This document shows, in pieces, positions 1 through 7,373 of a DNA stretch of 60,992 nt (position 1 is the first letter of the stretch; each line of letters starts with the position of its first letter). This DNA comes from SAR202 cluster bacterium. Its GTDB lineage: Bacteria; Chloroflexota; Dehalococcoidia; Lucifugimonadales; Lucifugimonadaceae. The DNA lies in the NCBI GenBank assembly GCA_009392285.1, contig VFGU01000008.1:1-60992 (forward strand). Direction: 5' to 3'. The notes beneath the pieces are model-generated. The model was not told where the DNA came from, searched no databases, and worked only from the letters and a program-made list of their open reading frames with translations. Position numbers and translations under genes: made by a program.

Positions 1-31
1 GCAGGCACTCTAGCCGCTGAGTTACTCCCGC
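1..31 (-). tRNA. 5' part of a tRNA (probably tRNA-Gly), cut by the window edge
   Basis: Read on the minus strand from base 31, the sequence has acceptor strand GCGGGAG, then TA, a four-base D-stem ACTC/GAGT around an AGCGGCTA loop with the conserved GG, a G at position 26, and CCTGC as the 5' side of the anticodon stem. The anticodon, variable, T and 3' acceptor parts lie outside the window. A GCGGGAG acceptor is common in bacterial tRNA-Gly, so glycine is inferred and not read. A good promoter sits directly upstream. Confidence 0.8.
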
Positions 32-41
32 GTAAGTGCTA

Positions 42-70
42 ATTCTAAGTTCAAATTGAGTGTTTTGCAA
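42..70 (-). promoter_or_regulatory. Sigma-70-like promoter of the tRNA
   Basis: On the minus strand TTGCAA (70 to 65) and TAGAAT (47 to 42) are separated by exactly 17 bases. The expected transcription start, about seven bases past the -10 box, falls within a few bases of the mature tRNA 5' end at 31. The -35 box nearly touches the sulfatase stop codon, so the tRNA appears to be transcribed separately from the gene in front of it. Confidence 0.6.
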
Positions 71-72
71 CT

Positions 73-1818
73 CTACTTAGAATATCTCATACCCCTTACG
101 GTAGCAGTGTCTTTTGATGGCGGCTTTCTCTCAAACCTGCGTTCTTTATCAAGATCAAATGGTGTCAAAACAGCTTCTAATCCAATCGATTTTCGCTTTT
201 TGCTTCCAACAGGAATTATTTTTCTTGTATTTTGATCAGGTATATTTATGGGCCAATCCAATATTCCGCACCTCTTAGCCCAATCTTTGTATTCTTTTTC
301 AAGCTTGTCTGCTATATCTTTTTCTTTATTGATAAGGTTATTCGTTTCACTTCTATCATCATTTATATTGTAAAGTTCCCAAGGGCCCGGATACTCAGAA
401 ACTAACTTCCATTCTCCAATCCTAACTGCTCTATTACCTTCATGCTCCCAGCATAACGGTTTATCCTTAATGAACTCATTACCATCAAATAGCCTTGCAA
501 AACTTTCCCCTTCTACAGGAGTTATATCGTTTCCATTGAATGTTTTAGGATATTTTGAACCACAAATATCAATTATTGTAGGTGAAATATCAGCAAATTG
601 AACCGGAGTGTTAATCACATTGTGTTTTAATATTTTTTCAGGCCAATGAATAATAAATGGAGTAGAAATTCCACCTTCATGAACCCATCTTTTAAATAAT
701 CTAAAAGGAGTATTTGATAAATTAGCCCATGGCAAATCATAACTCATAAAAGTATCAGCAGGACCGGGCCTCAAGTTTGGAATATTGCCAAAATTTACCT
801 TTTTTCCATCAGGACCTGGATTATTAAATTGACTTGGTTGTGGCTGATTTGAATCTTCTGCTAAAAATTCTGCACAACCTCCATTATCTGCCGCAAACAT
901 AATAATTGTGTTATCCAATTCTCCGATACTCTTTAACTTCTCAACAATTTTTCCTATGCCTCTATCCATTTGTTCTATTTGTGCAGCATATGTTGCCATT
1001 CTTAGATCCTCCCAATCCTTGTCCTTAACATCACTCCAATTAGGATTTGCTGGATCTTCTTGAGTTAATTTCCATTTAGAATCAAGTACATTTCCTCGCA
1101 TTTCTTCATATCTATTCATTCTGGTTTCGGACCACCCTTTTCTATATTTACCCTCATATTTTGAAATATCTTCTTCCCAAGCATGGAGTGGCCAATGAGG
1201 TGCAGTGAAAGCAACATACATAAAAAAAGGATCCGTATTATTTTTTTCATTGATCATTTTGATCGCATGTTTTGATATTTCATCTGTATAGTGAAAATCA
1301 GTAGATTCCACTTGGATAAATTTATCTTCTAGCATCAATGTAGGGGGATTATAAAAATTGCCTGCACCAGTAAGTGTTCCAAAAAATTTATCAAAACCTC
1401 TTTGTTTAGGCGTCGGAAAGCCTTTTTCGCCTGGTCTCCATTTTTCTACATTTTGTATATCTTCATGTCCGCCTACATGCCACTTACCTGACATAAATGT
1501 TTGATAACCTGAGGACTTTAAGCATTCAGCGATTGTTACACAATTATCGCTTAAATATCCTTGATAATTATGAGTGCCGAGGTTGTCTACCATATGACCT
1601 ACTCCTGCTTGATGCGGAGTTAGACCAGAAAGCAGAGAAGCTCTTGAGGGGCAACATCTAGCAGAATTGTACATTTGAGTCATTAGGATACCGTTGTTCC
1701 CTAATGCATCTAAATTTGGTGTATTAATTTCTGACCCAAAACAACCAATATCTGAATACCCTAAGTCATCAGCAAGTATGAAAATAACATTTGGCTTTTT
1801 AGTTTTCAAATCGTTCAT
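73..1818 (-). CDS. Sulfatase (arylsulfatase A-like, type I)
   Basis: A 581-residue alkaline-phosphatase-superfamily sulfatase that hydrolyses sulfate esters. The N-terminus has the metal-binding strand NVIFILADDLGYSD (D17, D18). The type I signature C55-C56-P-S-R lets C55 be oxidised to formylglycine, the catalytic nucleophile. Later AADNGG supplies the second Asp-Asn metal-site pair. No signal peptide is visible because the conserved core starts at residue 9, so the enzyme is probably cytoplasmic and acts on an imported sulfated substrate. The substrate cannot be read. The gene follows an enolase-superfamily gene and amt on the same strand. No Shine-Dalgarno sequence precedes the ATG; an 11-bp palindrome directly abuts it. 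A formylglycine-generating enzyme is not in the window. Confidence 0.93.
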   Translation of the reverse strand: MNDLKTKKPNVIFILADDLGYSDIGCFGSEINTPNLDALGNNGILMTQMYNSARCCPSRASLLSGLTPHQAGVGHMVDNLGTHNYQGYLSDNCVTIAECLKSSGYQTFMSGKWHVGGHEDIQNVEKWRPGEKGFPTPKQRGFDKFFGTLTGAGNFYNPPTLMLEDKFIQVESTDFHYTDEISKHAIKMINEKNNTDPFFMYVAFTAPHWPLHAWEEDISKYEGKYRKGWSETRMNRYEEMRGNVLDSKWKLTQEDPANPNWSDVKDKDWEDLRMATYAAQIEQMDRGIGKIVEKLKSIGELDNTIIMFAADNGGCAEFLAEDSNQPQPSQFNNPGPDGKKVNFGNIPNLRPGPADTFMSYDLPWANLSNTPFRLFKRWVHEGGISTPFIIHWPEKILKHNVINTPVQFADISPTIIDICGSKYPKTFNGNDITPVEGESFARLFDGNEFIKDKPLCWEHEGNRAVRIGEWKLVSEYPGPWELYNINDDRSETNNLINKEKDIADKLEKEYKDWAKRCGILDWPINIPDQNTRKIIPVGSKKRKSIGLEAVLTPFDLDKERRFERKPPSKDTATVRGMRYSK

Positions 1819-1846
1819 AAAACTATAATAGTGTAATTATAGTTTT
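1819..1846. promoter_or_regulatory. Perfect 11-bp palindrome abutting the sulfatase start codon
   Basis: AAAACTATAAT (1819-1829) is perfectly complementary to ATTATAGTTTT (1836-1846) around a six-base centre. Each arm contains TATAAT on one strand. The minus-strand TATAAT would place a transcript start roughly a dozen bases before the sulfatase ATG at 1818, which has no ribosome-binding site. It could be a -10 element inside an operator, or an AU-rich hairpin ending amt transcripts with the UUUU directly before the ATG. I cannot tell these apart from sequence. Confidence 0.4.
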
Positions 1847-1860
1847 ATCATCAATATTAT

Positions 1861-3048
1861 TTAATCAGCCCCATCCGCTACATATGCCCTTTCACCATGA
1901 TCGCTAATATCTAAGCCCTTATCTTCCTCTTCTTGAGATGACCTTAATCCAAGGCCAGGAATAACATCAAGCAACTTCAATAAGATAAATGTTACAACTA
2001 TAGAATATGCAAATGTAGAAACTATAAGAATAAGGTTATTAACAATCAAGTCGGAGGATCCATTAAATAGTCCTCCTTCAGATGCAAATAATCCTGCCCC
2101 TATTAGCCCTATAATTCCACCAAGACCGTGAACTGCAAAAACATCAAGAGCGTCATCTAAAGAAACTAAATGCTTAAAATAAACTGCATAATAAGTCACA
2201 GCACCACTGACAATACCTATAATTATTGCCGGACCAACACCCACAAAACCTGCTGCAGGAGTAATTGTAGCCAATCCTGCTATAGCACCTGTAGCGGCAC
2301 CTACACCACTAACTTTATTTGAGTGAATCATGCCTAGGATCACCCACATCATCATTCCTACCGCAGCACAAGTATTGGTCACTAAAAATGCACTCACTGC
2401 GATACCGTCAGCAGCTAATCCAGACCCAGCATTAAAACCAAACCATCCGAACCAAAGAATTCCTGCCCCTAGCATAACTGTAGGAACGTCATGAGGCTCA
2501 ATTCCTCTATCTATATTTCTCCTTCTTCCTACCAATGCTGCGGCTGCTATCGCTGCAACTCCTGCATTAATATGAACTACTGCACCACCTGCAAAATCTA
2601 AAGCACCAAGTTTAAATAGCCAACCATTAGGATCCCATACCCAATGAGCAATTGGAGCATAAACAAAAGTGATCCATAAAACCAAAAAGACTAAGTATGT
2701 CTTAAATTTAAATCTTTCACAGAAAGCACCTGTGATTAGTGCTGGTGTGATTATTGCAAACATCATCTGGAATACCGCAAATATTTGATCTTCCGGTGTA
2801 TCTACTCCAGAAAGTGCTAGATTATTCAAAGAGCCGATAAATGCATTTCCTCCCGCACCAAAGGCTAGACTGTAACCCCAAAGCACCCATATCACACTAA
2901 CTAAACCTAAACATATAAAAGAATACATCATTGTAGAAACTGCATTCTTTCCCCTGACTAACCCCCCATAAAACAATGCCAAACCTGGCGTCATAAGTAA
3001 TACTAAAGCTGACGAAACTAGCATCCATGCTATAGAACCTGAATCCAT
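1861..3048 (-). CDS. amt: Ammonium transporter (Amt/MEP/Rh family)
   Basis: A 395-residue inner-membrane ammonium channel with about eleven hydrophobic helices. It opens with a typical Amt segment (ALVLLMTPGLALFYGGLVR). The two pore histidines sit in VVHINAGVAA and AVHGLGGIIG, and the intervening GWFGFNAGSG motif is typical. Length matches bacterial AmtB. The start is set by a strong GGAGGG ribosome-binding site (3054-3059 on the minus strand) five bases before the ATG. No glnK gene for a PII protein is adjacent, unlike the usual glnK-amtB pair. Its leader has a good promoter and two small palindromes that could be operators. It lies between an enolase-superfamily gene and a sulfatase. Confidence 0.97.
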   Translation of the reverse strand: MDSGSIAWMLVSSALVLLMTPGLALFYGGLVRGKNAVSTMMYSFICLGLVSVIWVLWGYSLAFGAGGNAFIGSLNNLALSGVDTPEDQIFAVFQMMFAIITPALITGAFCERFKFKTYLVFLVLWITFVYAPIAHWVWDPNGWLFKLGALDFAGGAVVHINAGVAAIAAAALVGRRRNIDRGIEPHDVPTVMLGAGILWFGWFGFNAGSGLAADGIAVSAFLVTNTCAAVGMMMWVILGMIHSNKVSGVGAATGAIAGLATITPAAGFVGVGPAIIIGIVSGAVTYYAVYFKHLVSLDDALDVFAVHGLGGIIGLIGAGLFASEGGLFNGSSDLIVNNLILIVSTFAYSIVVTFILLKLLDVIPGLGLRSSQEEEDKGLDISDHGERAYVADGAD

Positions 3049-3072
3049 ATTAACCCTCCAAATAAAATAAAA

Positions 3073-3108
3073 TTACTAATTTAGTAAATAACTGTTTAAG
3101 AATTAAAC
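3073..3108 (-). promoter_or_regulatory. Two palindromes in the amt leader
   Basis: TTACTAA-T-TTAGTAA (3073-3087) and GTTTAA-3-base centre-TTAAAC (3094-3108) are both perfect inverted repeats. They lie between the amt promoter (3121-3149) and the amt ribosome-binding site (3054-3059). This is where a repressor or nitrogen regulator could act. AT-rich palindromes also arise by chance here, so the functional call is weak. Confidence 0.35.
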
Positions 3109-3120
3109 TTAATGTCTAGT

Positions 3121-3149
3121 TTTATATATAAATGTTTCCAAAATGTTAA
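3121..3149 (-). promoter_or_regulatory. amt: Sigma-70-like promoter of amt
   Basis: On the minus strand TTAACA (3149 to 3144) and TATAAA (3126 to 3121) are separated by 17 bases, each one base from consensus. This predicts a leader of about 65 bases that contains the two palindromes and a GGAGGG ribosome-binding site. The promoter lies in the 132-base gap after the enolase-superfamily gene, which suggests amt can be transcribed on its own. Confidence 0.55.
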
Positions 3150-3180
3150 CGAATTTAAATCTTAATAAATAATTTCGTAT

Positions 3181-4245
3181 TTATTTAATTGCATCCCAGT
3201 CAATTTCTAAACCTAAACCTGGAGAATTTGGCAACAAAATATCTCCTTCATCAATCTCAAAAAACTTCATAACCTTTGCCCCTGCAGCCCTTAAGCCTGG
3301 GTAAGTTTCCACATTCAAACCTTGTGGCAAAGATGCAACCGCGTGAGCGCCAATATTTCCACCTCCATGAGGTGCAAGTTTCAAATTATTAGCAGTTGAA
3401 ATAGCCGCGATTTTTTTCCATTCTGAATATCCTCCGCAAATTGCAGGATCTGCTTGAACTATGTCTACCGCCCTATTATTTATTAAGTCCTTAAATCCCC
3501 ACCTTAAATATTCATTTTCACCTGTGGCTATAGGGATATCTAGCGCAGCCCTGACCTCTCTACCGCCTTCATAATCTGTAGCAGGAAGGGGCTCTTCGTA
3601 CCAAAATATATCGAATTCTTCGACCATCCTTCCAAATAATATTGCTTCTGCAGACGTATATGCATGATTTGCATCAACCATCAATGTTATATCGGGACCA
3701 ATTGCATCTCTAACATCTTTAACTCTTTTGATATCGTCTTTTATAGATATTCTTCCAACTTTCATCTTAACTGCTTTATAACCCATATCAATATATTCAA
3801 GCATTTCTTTTTGGAGATCTTCATTTGACTTTCCATCTGCATAATAACCTCCTCCTACGTAAGCTGGAACCCTATCTCTATCTCCGCCAAGAAGTTTATA
3901 AACAGGTTGGTTTAAAATTTTTCCGTTCAGGTCCCACAAAGCTATATCTATTGCAGATAGTGCTCTTATCTCCCAACCAGAAGAAGCTGGGTGGCACCAT
4001 CCTGAATATAATTTATTCCATATTCTTTCCATGTACATTGGGTCTTCTCCAACAATCATTTCTTTCAAAGGCCCCTCAATGAGTTCTTTCGAGTTTCCTG
4101 AAGGAGAGATTCCAATTAGTCCTTCATCTGTAAATATCTGAGTTAAGGGAAAACTTAAAGAAGACTCACTAAATGTAGCATCGTGCCACGCAACGGGTCT
4201 GCTACCCAAATCAATTTTAGTAAATTTTACATCTGTAATCTTCAT
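3181..4245 (-). CDS. Enolase-superfamily (mandelate racemase/muconate-lactonizing-like) enzyme
   Basis: A 354-residue TIM-barrel enzyme with the N-terminal capping domain starting MKITDVKF. Catalytic features of the mandelate-racemase subgroup are all visible: KxK in VKMKVG, metal ligands in VDANHAY, YEEPLP and ATGENEY, the Asp of the His-Asp dyad in VDIVQADP and the His in APHGGG. These enzymes abstract a proton alpha to a carboxylate, usually in acid-sugar dehydration or racemisation; the substrate is not readable. AAGGAG lies six bases before the ATG. It is divergent from the permease gene at 4352 and upstream of amt. It differs clearly from the tandem pair at 56.8-59.1 kb. Confidence 0.93.
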   Translation of the reverse strand: MKITDVKFTKIDLGSRPVAWHDATFSESSLSFPLTQIFTDEGLIGISPSGNSKELIEGPLKEMIVGEDPMYMERIWNKLYSGWCHPASSGWEIRALSAIDIALWDLNGKILNQPVYKLLGGDRDRVPAYVGGGYYADGKSNEDLQKEMLEYIDMGYKAVKMKVGRISIKDDIKRVKDVRDAIGPDITLMVDANHAYTSAEAILFGRMVEEFDIFWYEEPLPATDYEGGREVRAALDIPIATGENEYLRWGFKDLINNRAVDIVQADPAICGGYSEWKKIAAISTANNLKLAPHGGGNIGAHAVASLPQGLNVETYPGLRAAGAKVMKFFEIDEGDILLPNSPGLGLEIDWDAIK

Positions 4246-4308
4246 TAGTGCTCCTTGCTTATCACTATAATATTAAAAAATTAGATATCTTTCAGATAAA
4301 TGGTCCAT

Positions 4309-4342
4309 TTGTGGCACAATTCTTATTGTTTTGTAACAATAA
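4309..4342. promoter_or_regulatory. Two palindromes before the ABC permease gene
   Basis: TTGTG-G-CACAA (4309-4319) and TTATTGTT-TTGT-AACAATAA (4323-4342) are perfect inverted repeats in the 106-base divergent region between the enolase-superfamily gene and the permease. The string TTTGTAACAA from the second one recurs around 5179, before the binding-protein gene. That could mark a shared operator for the import locus. The permease ATG at 4352 has no recognisable ribosome-binding site. Confidence 0.35.
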
Positions 4343-4351
4343 TTTACAATC

Positions 4352-5140
4352 ATGATTAAAAGGGTGCTAAACGTTAAAGACAAAAAAACCGTAATTAATT
4401 TTTTTATATTATTCATAATTATTGCAATATTGATTTATTTTGCAGACCTAGAAAAACTGCAAGAAACAATGTTCAAGCCTGAAATTATTGTTGATCAGTT
4501 TCCTAAAATAATTACCCAAGCAGCAAAAAATACCCTTATTTTCACTATTGCAGGATTTGCTGGAGGTTCAGTTCTTGGCTTGATATTGGCACTTATGAAA
4601 TTGTCCAAATTTACTTTTTCAAGAATAATATCCTCGATTTATATAGATTGCATAAGGGGTCTTCCTGCTATTTTAATTTTAATATTTATTGCCTATGGTC
4701 TGCCTATTGCATTTGGGGTAAGAATACCTGGGGCTTACTCAAAAGGAATCTTAGCTTTATCAGTTGTATCTTCAGCATATATTGCGGAAGTAATCAGGTC
4801 AGGAATAGAAGCAATACCTCAAGGGCAAGGAGAAGCTGCAGAAGCCTTGGGGATGGGCAAGATAACAATTTATTCAAATGTGATACTGCCTCAAGCCTTT
4901 AGGATAATGATTCCTCCATTTACAAATGAATTAGTTCTATTACTTAAAGATACTGCCTTAATTTCTGTTATAGGAGTGACAAGTGCCACAAAAGAACTCA
5001 CAAGGTTTGGAAGAGACGGCGTGATGAGCGATGCGAATGCTACCCCTCTAGTTGTTACAGGATTTATATATTTAATCCTCACGATACCACTCACGAGACT
5101 TGCCAGTTATCTAGAAAAAAAATTATCCCACAAAGATTAA
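4352..5140 (+). CDS. Polar amino-acid-type ABC transporter permease (HisM/GlnP-like)
   Basis: A 262-residue inner-membrane permease with an N-terminal helix at about residues 15-32 and the conserved PAAT permease core. AAKNTLIFTIAGFAGG and CIRGLPAILILIFIAYGLP are typical. The cytoplasmic EAA loop is EAAEALGMGKITIYSNVILP; it should dock on an ABC ATPase. Members normally pair with a HisP/GlnQ-type ATPase, but no such gene is in the window. The next gene encodes a lipoprotein whose first domain is the matching binding-protein family. Either the cognate ATPase is elsewhere or the permease borrows another one. There is no visible ribosome-binding site. Confidence 0.9.
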   Translation: MIKRVLNVKDKKTVINFFILFIIIAILIYFADLEKLQETMFKPEIIVDQFPKIITQAAKNTLIFTIAGFAGGSVLGLILALMKLSKFTFSRIISSIYIDCIRGLPAILILIFIAYGLPIAFGVRIPGAYSKGILALSVVSSAYIAEVIRSGIEAIPQGQGEAAEALGMGKITIYSNVILPQAFRIMIPPFTNELVLLLKDTALISVIGVTSATKELTRFGRDGVMSDANATPLVVTGFIYLILTIPLTRLASYLEKKLSHKD

Positions 5141-5249
5141 TAAGAAAAATATTCTCATTCAAACCAAACTTCACACCTTTGTAACAACTTTTCAAAAAAA
5201 CTTGTTATGATTTAAATCTAAAAATTAAATACCAGTGAAGGATAACCTG

Positions 5250-7292
5250 ATGAAAAACCTTAAACTAAAATTTATTGGTCCTGTTGTTCTTATTTCTCTC
5301 TTTATTGGCCTAGTTGCTTGTGAAGCTGAGACCATGGCAGAGATGGAGCCACCAAAAGATGCTCCACCAAAAGGTGCCATGAAAGACGGACCACCACCTA
5401 AAAAGGGACCACCACCTGAAAAAGGACCACCACCTAAAAAGGGTGATGTTCCAGCGCCTGGAAGATCTCCAGCGCTTAACCAAGCTCTTGGAAATCTAAC
5501 ATCTGAAGGAGAACTAACAGTATGTACTGATGCGCCATACGAACCTTTTGAATACGAAGATGAAGATGGAAACTGGACAGGGTTTGATATGGATATAATG
5601 CGAGATATATCTGCAAGAATGGGGCTTGAACTAGCGGTTAAAGTTGTTCCATTTGATGGAATATGGCTTCTCCCAGCTTCAGGAGAATGTGACATTGTAG
5701 CGTCTGCGATGACAATAACCGAAGAAAGAGCAAAGTCTACATTATTCACAAATCCATATTTTGATGCTGACCAATCTTTATTGGTAAGAACTTCAGATGC
5801 GGACAAGTTTGGAACTCTTAGTTCTCTATCTGATGGTAGTATTGCTGTTCAAACTGGAACTACTGGAGAAATGTATGCTCAAGAAAATGCTCCTAGTGGC
5901 GCAACACTAGTATCATTTGATGAGCCTGCTGCGATGTTCTTGGCTCTGCAATCTGGAGAAGTAGATGCAATTTTGCAAGACTTACCAGTTAATGGAGATA
6001 GGCAAAGAAACAATCCTTCATTTGCTATGACGGAAGTTTTTCCTACTGGAGAACAATATGGATTTGCAGTAAGTCCAAAGAATAAACCTCTTGCGGATGT
6101 TGTTAACGACATGATGGAAGAAATGATGATGGATGGTGTTTACGAGATGATCTTTAATGCTTATTTTGGACCTGTAGGAGAAGTTGAACCTATAAAAGTT
6201 GGAATGATACTTGTTGGACCAAGAAATGATAAAGGTTGGTCTCAGGCTCACTTTGAAGGTGGAGAATATGTTGTTGAAAAGATGGGTGGAAATATTGAGG
6301 AAGATTACATTGTTGTTGACTTTGTAAATCCGGCTGATTCACCAGACTTAACTGTTCCTGATGTAGTTTCGGACATGATAGATCAGGGAGCAAAAATTAT
6401 CTTTGCTACCTCTGACGACATGGGTGATGGAATTATGGAAGCTGCAGCAATGTTCCCGGACACACCTATGATTTTTGCTTCAGGTGATACTGCTTGGGAA
6501 GAAGGTAAAAGGTACAAGCCTGAATTAACAAATTTGGCTAACATAATGGGTAAAATGGAATACGGACAAATGGTTGCAGGTTGTGCTGCAGCAATAAAGT
6601 CTAAAGATGGAAAAATTGGTTTCCTAGGCCCATTAATCAATGCGGAAACTAGGAGACTTGCAAATGCAACTTATGTTGGTGCACTTGCTTGTGCTGGAGA
6701 TAAATCTATTGACTTTAAAGTTACTTGGATCGGTTTCTGGTTCCATATTCCTGGATTCACTCTTGACCCAACTCAAGTAACTAATGACTTCTTTGACGAA
6801 GGTAGAGATGTAGTCATTTCGCACATTGATACCACTGAGGCATTAGTTGTTGCAGGTCAAAGAGCTGCGGGAGGAGAAACAGTATGGGCAGTTCCATATG
6901 ATTATGAAGGTGCTTGTGAACAAGCTCCAGATATATGTTTAGGTGTAAACTACTATAACTGGGGTCCATCTTACTTGCAGGCTGCCATGCACGCATCTTT
7001 TGGAACTTTTGAAAATAATTTCTACTGGCCTGGTCCAAATTGGAGTGATTGGAATGATCACGATTCATCTATGATAGGATGGATTCCTGGTGCTGGATTA
7101 ACTGCTGCTGAAAACGATGAACTCAACGAATATATCAATGAGCTCACACAATCAAAAGCAATTTTTGAAGGTCCATTAAATTATCAAGATGGGACACCAT
7201 TCCTTGCAGATGGAGAAGTAGCTACAGATCTGCAAATCTGGTATGCTCCTCAACTTCTTGAGGGAATGATCGGTGATTCATCAGCTGAATAA
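5250..7292 (+). CDS. Fused double solute-binding lipoprotein: SBP_bac_3 domain + BMP (nucleoside-binding) domain
   Basis: A 680-residue secreted lipoprotein. A signal peptide ends in lipobox LVAC with the acylated Cys at residue 24. A Pro/Lys-rich spacer follows (about 34-70), containing three G-P-P-P-(K/E)-K repeats. Residues about 88-307 match polar amino-acid binding proteins of SBP_bac_3 type (LTVCTDAPYEPFEYEDEDG, CDIVASAMTITEER). Residues about 314-675 match the BMP/PF02608 family of purine-nucleoside-binding lipoproteins (KVGMILVGPRNDKGWSQAHF). The start is ATG 5250 because AAGGAT lies before it; an upstream GTG at 5235 lacks this. It sits between an amino-acid-type permease and a BMP-type importer, so one lipoprotein may feed both. 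No stop codon or frameshift separates the two domains. Confidence 0.92.
   Translation: MKNLKLKFIGPVVLISLFIGLVACEAETMAEMEPPKDAPPKGAMKDGPPPKKGPPPEKGPPPKKGDVPAPGRSPALNQALGNLTSEGELTVCTDAPYEPFEYEDEDGNWTGFDMDIMRDISARMGLELAVKVVPFDGIWLLPASGECDIVASAMTITEERAKSTLFTNPYFDADQSLLVRTSDADKFGTLSSLSDGSIAVQTGTTGEMYAQENAPSGATLVSFDEPAAMFLALQSGEVDAILQDLPVNGDRQRNNPSFAMTEVFPTGEQYGFAVSPKNKPLADVVNDMMEEMMMDGVYEMIFNAYFGPVGEVEPIKVGMILVGPRNDKGWSQAHFEGGEYVVEKMGGNIEEDYIVVDFVNPADSPDLTVPDVVSDMIDQGAKIIFATSDDMGDGIMEAAAMFPDTPMIFASGDTAWEEGKRYKPELTNLANIMGKMEYGQMVAGCAAAIKSKDGKIGFLGPLINAETRRLANATYVGALACAGDKSIDFKVTWIGFWFHIPGFTLDPTQVTNDFFDEGRDVVISHIDTTEALVVAGQRAAGGETVWAVPYDYEGACEQAPDICLGVNYYNWGPSYLQAAMHASFGTFENNFYWPGPNWSDWNDHDSSMIGWIPGAGLTAAENDELNEYINELTQSKAIFEGPLNYQDGTPFLADGEVATDLQIWYAPQLLEGMIGDSSAE
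5388..5441 (+). repeat. Three 18-base tandem repeats encoding a Gly-Pro-Pro-Pro-Lys/Glu-Lys spacer
   Basis: Units at 5388-5405, 5406-5423 and 5424-5441 encode G-P-P-P-K-K, G-P-P-P-E-K and G-P-P-P-K-K. They differ at only a few bases. They lie just after the lipoprotein cysteine, where a stiff, charged spacer would hold the binding domains away from the membrane. Such repeats can change copy number by slippage. Looser PPK units continue upstream from about 5348. Confidence 0.85.
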
Positions 7293-7308
7293 TCGATGAA
7301 TTAATTGT

Positions 7309-7346
7309 AAAAATAGGTGGCTATTTTTAGCCACCTATTTTTATTT
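7309..7346 (+). terminator. Rho-independent terminator between the binding-protein and ATPase genes
   Basis: A perfect hairpin has its two arms at 7309-7323 and 7328-7342, with core TAGGTGGCTA pairing with TAGCCACCTA and a TTTT loop. The descending arm runs into TATTTTTATTT. It lies 17 bases after the binding-protein stop codon. The downstream ATPase gene starts only about 30 bases later with a GTG and no clear ribosome-binding site. This layout fits partial termination, giving more binding protein than transporter. Confidence 0.85.
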
Positions 7347-7373
7347 GGATAAACTTTATAAATTATATTTTCT

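Noticed and set aside
3825-4082. Open frame of 85 codons antisense to the first enolase-superfamily gene
   Set aside because: No ribosome-binding site or protein-like pattern; the opposite strand encodes all catalytic motifs.
5141-5249. Firm promoter call before the receptor gene
   Set aside because: TTGTAA and TATGAT are present but 21 bases apart, and other pairings are weak. I could not choose a convincing promoter.
5225-5806. 193-codon open frame on the minus strand opposite the receptor gene
   Set aside because: It is Ser/Pro/Gly-rich low-complexity sequence mirroring the Pro-repeat region and shows no ribosome-binding site or family pattern. It is a shadow of the real gene.
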